64,000 nucleotides of DNA from Emydura subglobosa. Taxonomy: Eukaryota > Chordata > Testudines > Chelidae. Under the pieces are notes generated by a model. The model made no database searches. It was not told the DNA's origin and saw nothing but the letters and a program-made list of their open reading frames with translations. Made by a program: the position numbers and the translations under genes. The DNA is taken from assembly GCA_007922225.1 (NCBI GenBank), contig ML679966.1, forward strand, positions 56,291,889-56,355,888, in the 5' to 3' direction. Below are positions 57,061 through 64,000 of this stretch, piece after piece (position 1 is the first letter of the stretch; each line of letters begins with the position of its first letter).

Positions 57061-59856
57061 AGCCTCAGAAAATACAAGCCTCCCACATGCTGCCCCACCA
57101 GTGTCTCCTAGATGTTCTGGAGGGATTGTCTCTATGGTCAGAAGATGGTACAGTCTCCATTCCCATTCAATGCTTGGCCTCTTTGAGACTGTCAACAAGA
57201 ATGCCAGTCAATGCCTATGATGGCAATGGTTTTTTGTTTTTCTTTTTTTAATGCAGGAAACTGTCCATTTTCCATGTATGGAAAAAAGAAAAATGTAATT
57301 TGAAAACCTGTAGGGCTCCGTAATCAGCAAATATTTCTCCTCTGTAGCCTGTTGAGGAGGCATTAAGTAAGGGTAGGAAATGTGACACTGCCAATCACAG
57401 GAAGCCCAAGGAGTGGGGAGGAAAGTTAACAACAGGGATCATCTATTCATAGCAGTTGTCCCTGAGATCATCCTCCAGTCCCTGGGGCTATATGTCTGAT
57501 TCAAGTACCATGCTAATATTGACTCCCCAGTTGCTGCTGTACGCTGCCTTCCCCACCAGTGGGAACTGAAACATGGAAAGAGAGTTAATGCTGAATCGCA
57601 AAGCATTTCCTAATGTGGCAATTTGCCACATAAGGTATGTAAATTTGGCATGGGAGCACGGTGCACAAAGTGGCTGTTTCCTATCTTTTGCCCAGCCATA
57701 GCCCACCAAAGTCATGTATTCCCAGTCAATAGGAGAGGCTTTGGGTAGCTGGAGTGTGAGGAAGTTTTCCTTTTTTTTTGAGGTCTGAGTTTCATAAATC
57801 ACTACATGTTTGCTCCTTTCCATGCATTCAGCAGAAGGAGACTTCTGACCACAGAAGAACACAGTTGCAAAGTGACAACCCTCTGAAAAATTGAACATGG
57901 GAAACATCAAATTAGTTTTATGCAATTCCTAAAGTCATACAAACCTTGCACACTCCAGGCAGCCTCTTTGAAAAGGAGGCTTGCTTTGTTTGAAAAGCAG
58001 GTTTTCCAGAGGCCTTCTAGTTTGGCAATTAGTGTTTTTGTCTGTGACCCAGAATTCTACAATCACAGTCAAGTGCCAGGGGAAAATATCTGTGACAGAA
58101 TCTTAACCTTAACTATAATTAATTTATATTTTATTATTTAACATGTACAAGAATACTTGCCACTTGAACGTCTTAAACTGGCTTGAGAATGGTGATAAAT
58201 TGCTCAGAGACCTGAACAGGTGTGTGTATCTGGGAATTAGCAGAATGTTAAGCCTTTCTATTGCTTTTGGTTAGAACAAAAGAATAGAAGATTGTGTGAC
58301 ATCTATATGGACTTTCAAGACAATGTGATGAAAGGCTTAAGTCAAGGTGCCAAATGAATCTGTCTACATTCTAGTCTTTAAACGCTCTGGCCTTCATTCT
58401 CCATTTTGTGCAATCACAGCCCAGGTGGAGTAGGGAAGGGGGGATGGGAGTACCGCAAGATGCTGGTTGTCGTTCACTGATTCAGAACTACCTGGCCCTG
58501 CCTCCAGTTATGGATGCTCTTTGCATTAATGCCTGAAGCTTTCAAAGTTATGGTCCACAGTCCATAAGAACACGACCCTGAGAAGATTACTTTTTAAAAT
58601 ATGAGTGTCCTTACAAACTTGCCTTTACCTCATTTAATGGTTTAAATGCTTACTGTGATATTTGCTACAGTTCCCTGTTCCAAGCATAGAGAATATCTCA
58701 AATACTATAAGTATCCTAAACAATGCAGCAAATAGCAAGTTTGTGAGGGAGCTAGTGCATTGGCCTTGTATCACATTGTGCCAGTGTTTGGGATTTATAG
58801 GGGCATCTTTTTTAAAGAAGCACATATGACAAGTTGAATTTGTAATGCCGTTTTTAGTTTTTTGTTAAATGTCAAGCACTGAAGATGAGATGCGTTAGAA
58901 GTAAATGGCATATTCTCTTGTTTTCTAATAATGGTTTATTGTAAGCAGTTCTTTCTTTCCTTGCCCCATGTGTCTAGCTGTTTTTTCTCTCTGAAGATAA
59001 AGAATGCACATTTGGAGATGGAGGGGAATCGAGGTCACAGAGCAATTTTGTATTGGTAGGTTCTTTACTATTTTGCCACTTGGATTTTTTTGTGGAAGTG
59101 GAGCAAGATGGTAGCCTTATTTCACTGAAATTCAACCCATGCATGAGAAATCAAATTTCCTTGTGGCAAAAAATCTCTCAACTGAATAAAAGTGCACCCT
59201 TGCTGCTGTCTCAATTCGTTGTGGCTTGTCACACTTATGGAAATGTGGATTGCCAGACAGGCATCTTAATTTTCAAATTTATAATTTCAATTCAGAGTGA
59301 GATTGGTGGAATTTTAACAAGGCTGCCAGGGAAATATCATGGATTGCTTCTGGAGTCTGCAAGAGAATCTTTCTATAAATAGAGCAGATAATGGGTCACA
59401 ATGACTAGAGAACTCCCTCCAGTGGGAGATTTATTGCATGAACTCTGCTTGAAACTGTGCTCTTCCCACAAGTGTCTCCTTGACAGCGAATGCAATCATA
59501 AGCTATGCATGTGTTCTGCTCTCTAACAGACACCTTTTGCCCTTTTACAATAAATTCACAAGCATTTTTCACTCAACATAAAACTCTCTAAAGCACACTG
59601 TGATTTGCCACTAGGAGCTGTACTCTGTGAAAGGAGGTAGAAGGGACATTAACTGGAAACAAAAGGCTGGATTCATGGAAGGGATAAAGGGCAAATTATT
59701 TAGAGCTGGGATGTGTCTGGGTCTCTCTACTGTGTTTGAGGGAGGAGAGATTAAAAAAGAGCACAGGAATCCTTCCCCTCACAGGACAGCTGTGATGTGA
59801 CTAGTAAGTGAAGACACTGTTCCATGTTAGTTCTGACAGTGGTATTAGCCTCCACA
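57061..59856. other. Intergenic DNA, no gene recognised
   Basis: The 145-codon minus frame at 57488-57925 is the longest here. It has mixed composition but no motif I recognise and no convincing splice context, so it is not called. Otherwise unassigned. Confidence 0.5.
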
Positions 59857-59884
59857 CCCCCCCCCCCCCCCCCCCCCCCCCCCC
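59857..59884. repeat. C28 homopolymer
   Basis: Twenty-eight consecutive C on the plus strand (G28 on the minus strand), followed by GGG. Length in the assembly is uncertain because such runs are prone to sequencing and polymerase error. Confidence 0.9.
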
Positions 59885-61302
59885 GGGAAGGGAGTGTGCT
59901 GCACCCTCACCCAGAATGGCAGAGCTACCATAGCAGTACACACTGTATTTTGGCAGCTCTTGCGCTAATGTGCCCCCCACACCTCATGTAGCAGAGGTAG
60001 TGCTGTCTGTTAGCATGCTAGATTTGTGATCCAGCATGATAAGAGGGTCAGGATATACACAGAAGAGTGTATTTGACAGTAAAGAAGGGTGTATCCAGTA
60101 AAACATGTCAGGTATATTGTAGCATTTTGTAGCTCTTCTTTCCTCTGCAACAATCAAGTAGCTATCATACAGCACAGTTCCAGTGATAATTTCCTTTTTA
60201 TCTTAAATATATTTTCTTCATTCAGTGTTGTGCCCATTAAGAGCGATGGCATGACGGCTCTGAAGACTGAAATCCTCTCCTTAGGTGCAGAGTAGGTATA
60301 GCACAGGCAGCGGCAATGGCAGTTTACCCACAGAGCTCCAACCATGGGTTGAACTGACCATCAACCCATTCTTCTTAGGCTGTGCTAAAACTGTTTTCGT
60401 GGGGTCAATTTGCATCACAAGTGATGAGGCCTGGATTTTGAGTAGGGGCATAGAGGTGAAAAGCCCTATATCTCATTTTCCTTTGCCATCTGGGCTGTAA
60501 TTAGGTATATCACTGAAAGAAGATTTCATTCTGTTTTCTGTTTGTTGCACCTTTAAATGCAGATTATCCTTGCCTGTTGCAAGGCAGCAGCCATTTTGTT
60601 TCAGTTGAAAGGTAGATTATTAAAAGGGGTTGTTGCATTTATGCTCTCATGGAGAGTTATACTTCTATTTGTTGATTTCTCTTCATCTGAAATAAATCAC
60701 CTAGACTGAAAAATACATGTTTTGCTCTATGTGTATGGGAAAAACATAGCAAAATCCAGACCTCCTTGTCCAATGTCCTTTGTGCAAATACCAAAAGAAA
60801 AACAGATCAAACTCCTTCCTCCAAAAGACTGGCTGCCTAATTGGAATATATATGAAGATTTCCTCCATATTTGGGTTTTTTATATATATATAAAAAAGAT
60901 TATTTAACCTGGAACAGAAAAGAAATTCTGATGCTTTGTAGTGTTTAGTAGAGGATACCTGCCTACTGCCTTACAGCAGCATGAATGAGATAGAAGACAG
61001 CTAAAAAGCCTCCTGGAGAGGGTTCCTAATTTCACGTTTTATGGCAAGTGTCAGCAAGCTAGCTCTGAAGCAAAACATTTATTTCTTTTCCTTTTCCTTG
61101 CATTAATCCCATTAAATTTAGTCCCTGCTACAAGTCCTCTCACTTCTGTTCAGTGTCCAATCATTTAGCTATTTATTTATTTCTAATGTAATAATAATAA
61201 AATTAGTAGTGGGAAAGCGCAAGGCTCACATTCTTTGATTGAATGTCATTGTCACTTAGACAGCTGGCCTTTCTTTTAAGTCCCTGGCTTTTGAAGGGGG
61301 CT

Positions 61303-61340
<38 letters not shown>

Positions 61341-61810
61341 AGAGAACACAATTCAATCAAAGTATTGTGCTTCTGTATAGATTGAGCTTGTTATAAATTA
61401 CTCAACACTCAGCTAATGGAAAGATAATTGCCTGGCTCTGTTAGTAGTTGCCAGCTTTCCTCTGAATTTCCAGAAAACCAGGGTTAGTGGTTGAATGATG
61501 CAGGGGACATTGCTGGAATATTCAGTGAATGTTACATTGGCATAGTAAATTGGATTTATTCCTATGGGGGTGCAGTCAAGATAAAGTGAGAGTAAAGTGT
61601 CTTGAGTGCAGCCTTTGTCTTAAATATGAGCACTAGTCATGTGGTGTATTGCTGTAGTTACAGTACTTTTGGCATGGAAGTGAAATTGTTCTAATTCAAA
61701 ATTTTATTAACAAAAAAGTCAATTTTTCATTCCAGGCTGATATTATTTTGAGGTTGATGAAATCCTGACAAGCAAACCATTTTCATGCATTTTCTACATT
61801 GACAAGACAG
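59885..61810. other. Intergenic DNA, no gene recognised
   Basis: AT-rich, with no supported coding or transposon feature apart from the microsatellite at 61302-61345. Confidence 0.5.
61302..61345. repeat. Compound (GT)n(GA)n microsatellite
   Basis: About 13 GT units pass directly into about 8 GA units with one A insertion near the end. Confidence 0.95.
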
Positions 61811-61930
61811 TAGGCTGACCAAATAGCAAGTGTGAAAAATCGGGGGGAGGAGGGGTAACTGGCACAGATGTAACACAAAGCCCCAAATATCAAGATTGTC
61901 CCTATAACACTGGAACATCTGGTCACCCTA
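61811..61930. mobile_element. 120-bp hAT-type MITE, perfect 8-bp TSD
   Basis: TAGGCTGACCA at the left and (reverse complement) TAGGGTGACCA at the right form the inverted ends. Identical octamers CAAGACAG flank it at 61803-61810 and 61931-61938. The inner arms 'gtgtgaaaaatcgg' and 'ccccaaatatcaagattgtc' belong to the common 'tagggtgaccagat' reptile MITE. The 63-codon minus frame here is chance. Confidence 0.88.
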
Positions 61931-62113
61931 CAAGACAGCAGCAAATCAGCACTGATAAATACTACATCATAGTAAACAGATTCTTTGGAGGGGAGTGGGA
62001 CTCATCTTTTCATCTCACCACGTGAGAGCCCACACACTCACCATCGCAGAATCAGAAAGATTTTTAAAAAGTCCCTTTTTAACCTTTTAAGGCACCTACA
62101 AGACTTAATAGCA

Positions 62114-62211
62114 TTAGCTCATGTCCATGTACAGCAGAGATATTAAGTTTCCTATAACTGTAGTCCTCTCAAACTTTGCTGTCAAGAGAGCTTTCCTTTT
62201 TTTATCTTCAT
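62114..62211 (-). CDS. Candidate second coding exon of SMIM31-like gene
   Basis: On the minus strand a strong acceptor (pyrimidine-rich 'ctgtccttccccacag') ends at 62212. The exon starts at 62211 and, joined in the phase left by the exon at 63626, stays open for 31 codons after the split codon to TAA at 62116-62114. The peptide opens with Asp-Glu-Asp-Lys-Lys-Arg-Lys, a charged start like the acidic/basic tail that follows the membrane helix in SMIM31, but the rest is not obviously similar. The joined product would be 69 residues; I recall about 71 for the human protein. The intron would be 1,414 bp. Phase and acceptor are seen directly; gene membership is inference. An internal donor leading to a further exon is possible. 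Confidence 0.3.
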
Positions 62212-62624
62212 CTGTGGGGAAGGACAGTGTCTTAGTGCATGGAGTCTGAGGGGTTGCTGTTGTACTCTTAGATCATTACATGCTCCTCCCAGAAAATGTT
62301 TATGTCCATGCTCTCTGACTGAGGTGAGTTCTCATGGCAACCACATTTTCCCCACAGACATGTCTATTGTTTTTCCACACATTCCTGCCTTCTGTACAGA
62401 AATTATATAAAACCCAGTGAAGCAGAATGGATTTAAAAAAAACAAAACAAAACAGTTGGAATGTTAACAGCAAACCCTTTGACATTTATTTACTCTTCAT
62501 GCTGATTAATATTGTTACACGAATACTATGAGACCTGTGCAAGAGACCATGCTTATTAAGCTGCTTGCTGATATAGAAAACCATCCCATAGATTTCCCAA
62601 ATCCTTCTTGTCAAGCAATACCTT

Positions 62625-62745
62625 AAAGTGACAAAAGATTATTTTTTAAACAACACAAAGTTAACCTGTAGAACTCATTGCCATAAGATGTTGTAGAGAC
62701 TAAGGGTTAGATGACCAGGTGCAGTAGAGCACTATAGGTAACTTT
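62625..62745 (+). mobile_element. CR1 LINE 3' UTR fragment
   Basis: 'gttaacctgtagaactcatt', 'gccataagatgttgtagaga' and 'ctaagggttagatgaccagg' match the sense 3' region of CR1. It is probably the front part of the same copy as 63220-63445, split by about 475 bp of other sequence. Confidence 0.5.
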
Positions 62746-63219
62746 CTGATACCTTTGAAACCACCTGTTGAAACGGAGAGGCTGTTGGGGACCAAACTGG
62801 CTCCTAGCACAATTTAAAGTCTTTAAAGGAGTTTCTTTGCTGGTCAGGATTGCTAGAGCTCCTCATATTGTGACTCTGCTCTTAGTCCCATCCAGGATAC
62901 TTCTTACAGCCATGTATGGGGAAATGAGTAGCATAGGGTTAACTATGCCTGCTCTGCACTATAACGAGGGACTCCCCAGCTGCTCTCATTCCCTTTATAG
63001 AGCTGGTAGAAATCTTTGAATTTAAAATTTTTCAACCCAAAAAAAAGGAGAACATTTTCACAATTTTTTTCACAACATTTTCACTCCTTTCCCCTACAAT
63101 TTTCAATCATATCCACCTCTTTGTGCTTCTACAGCAGTTCAAATGAGATCTGGCTTCAAGAATATAGTAGGTCCAAAAAGGGAATTATACACTTACATGT
63201 GCAATAACATCATCCTCAG
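62746..63219. other. Sequence between two CR1 pieces, within candidate intron
   Basis: Unassigned. It could be an insertion into the CR1 copy. If the exon pair is real it lies inside an intron of the SMIM31-like gene. Confidence 0.4.
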
Positions 63220-63445
63220 TTCTGTCAGACTAAATATTTATAAGTGATATAAACCCTCATACTTCAGCATGAGTCAATTGCCTAGAGACTGGAAGAAACC
63301 TCCCTTGTGGCACAACTCTCCATTATGGGATTACTTGCATTTTACTCTGAACTTTTCGGTATTGCTCATTCTCAGAGTCAGGAGACTGGACTAGAAGGGC
63401 TTTTGCTCTGATCCAGTATGACAGTTCCTATGATCCTAATTTTTT
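63220..63445 (+). mobile_element. CR1 LINE 3' end, plus strand
   Basis: 'ctcatacttcagcatgagtc', 'gactggaagaaacctccctt', 'gagtcaggagactggactag' and 'gatccagtatgacagttcct' are the sense CR1 3' UTR. It ends 'atgatcct' and a T-rich stretch. Antisense to the SMIM31-like gene and, if the exon model holds, intronic. Confidence 0.75.
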
Positions 63446-63620
63446 TTAATCCCTTGACTGGTTGCTGTTCTCTTTATTTTGTAGAAAATTTAACAATATG
63501 GCAGGCCCATTTGCTACAATGGTCTAATAAAAAAAATTTCAGAAAATAACATATAGTGAGAACATCAGGCACTAGATTTCTGAGAATTGTAGAACATTAT
63601 CTCTACATTGGATTATTTTA

Positions 63621-63740
<120 letters not shown>

Positions 63741-63758
63741 CTATTAATGCCTCTTCAC

Positions 63759-64000
63759 CTACAATAAAATGTAAACGTTTACTTGACATACTGTAGAAAA
63801 AGAATGATCTGATCCACTATAATAGCCTAGTTTTCAGTCAGGAGGATATAGATCCTGGTGAAACTGGTTGAGTGACTTTAGCTGGCAAGGAAACAATACT
63901 GTTTGCTCTCAAGAGGAAGGCAAATCCCTTCCCACTCCATGTAATGTGCAGTAAATAACCTCACGCTTCCTCTCTCTATGGCACATCTAAAGCCTGACTC
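63759..64000. other. Upstream intron or flank of the SMIM31-like gene
   Basis: Because the exon starts at an acceptor, this stretch should be intron leading to an upstream untranslated exon outside the window. No promoter is recognisable here. Confidence 0.5.

Noticed and set aside
57488..57925. 145-codon minus frame
   Set aside because: No motif, signal or membrane pattern recognised and no supporting splice context.
61065..61145. Lys/Arg-rich minus-strand frame considered as a later SMIM31 exon
   Set aside because: Phase fits, but there is no pyrimidine tract before the AG and the composition is a simple A/G-rich run.

Overview
This window is vertebrate nuclear DNA. It is AT-rich and gene-poor, and it is densely packed with decayed transposable elements. 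The repeat mix points to a non-avian sauropsid, most likely a turtle, with a crocodilian as the alternative. It combines CR1 LINEs with the sauropsid-type 3' end, a DIRS tyrosine-recombinase retroelement, Penelope-like elements, CORE/MIR-type SINEs, RTE- and L1-like LINE remnants and many short hAT- and Harbinger-like MITEs. This assignment comes from recognised repeat families, not from a database search.

I can support only one cellular gene. At the right edge, on the minus strand, there is a 5'-proximal coding exon (63626-63737, with splice sites on both sides) encoding the N-terminus of a small single-pass membrane protein. It matches what I know of SMIM31. The gene is transcribed leftwards, so later exons should lie at lower coordinates. 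One phase-compatible open exon with a good acceptor sits 1.4 kb downstream (62114-62211) and would give a 69-residue protein, but its tail does not clearly resemble the family.

Layout from left to right. 1-8.7 kb: Penelope tails, an RTE-like reverse-transcriptase relic, an 8-bp-TSD hAT MITE and a long LTR-like repeat containing a (CA)n tract. 8.7-10.6 kb: an internally deleted DIRS element with inverted ends, a gag-like zinc-finger remnant and a damaged tyrosine recombinase. 12-20 kb: ancient LINE ends, a CR1 3' end, MITEs and an LTR-like block. 20.3-22.7 kb: a Penelope-like element (reverse transcriptase plus GIY-YIG remnants) with an inverted partial copy at its left end and a Harbinger-type MITE inside it. 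22.7-25 kb: a GC-rich repeat and a second DIRS gag remnant. 25-37 kb: mostly unique AT-rich DNA with CR1, MIR and MITEs. 37.7-41.4 kb: an LTR-like block beside a badly decayed L1-clade LINE on the minus strand. 42.4-51 kb: an RTE-like tail, two rearranged CR1 copies and a third CR1 end. 51.7-53 kb: a TIR-bounded element carrying several tRNA-like modules. 53-64 kb: mostly unique DNA, two hAT MITEs, a CR1 end and the SMIM31-like exon.

Nearly all longer open reading frames are chance frames or transposon fragments. I found no CRISPR array, rRNA or functional tRNA gene. I saw no clearly new biological system. The points most worth checking are the SMIM31-like exon pair, hammerhead-ribozyme-like cores in the Penelope tails, the DIRS palindromic architecture, and an insertion in one CR1 that copies another CR1 1.2 kb away.
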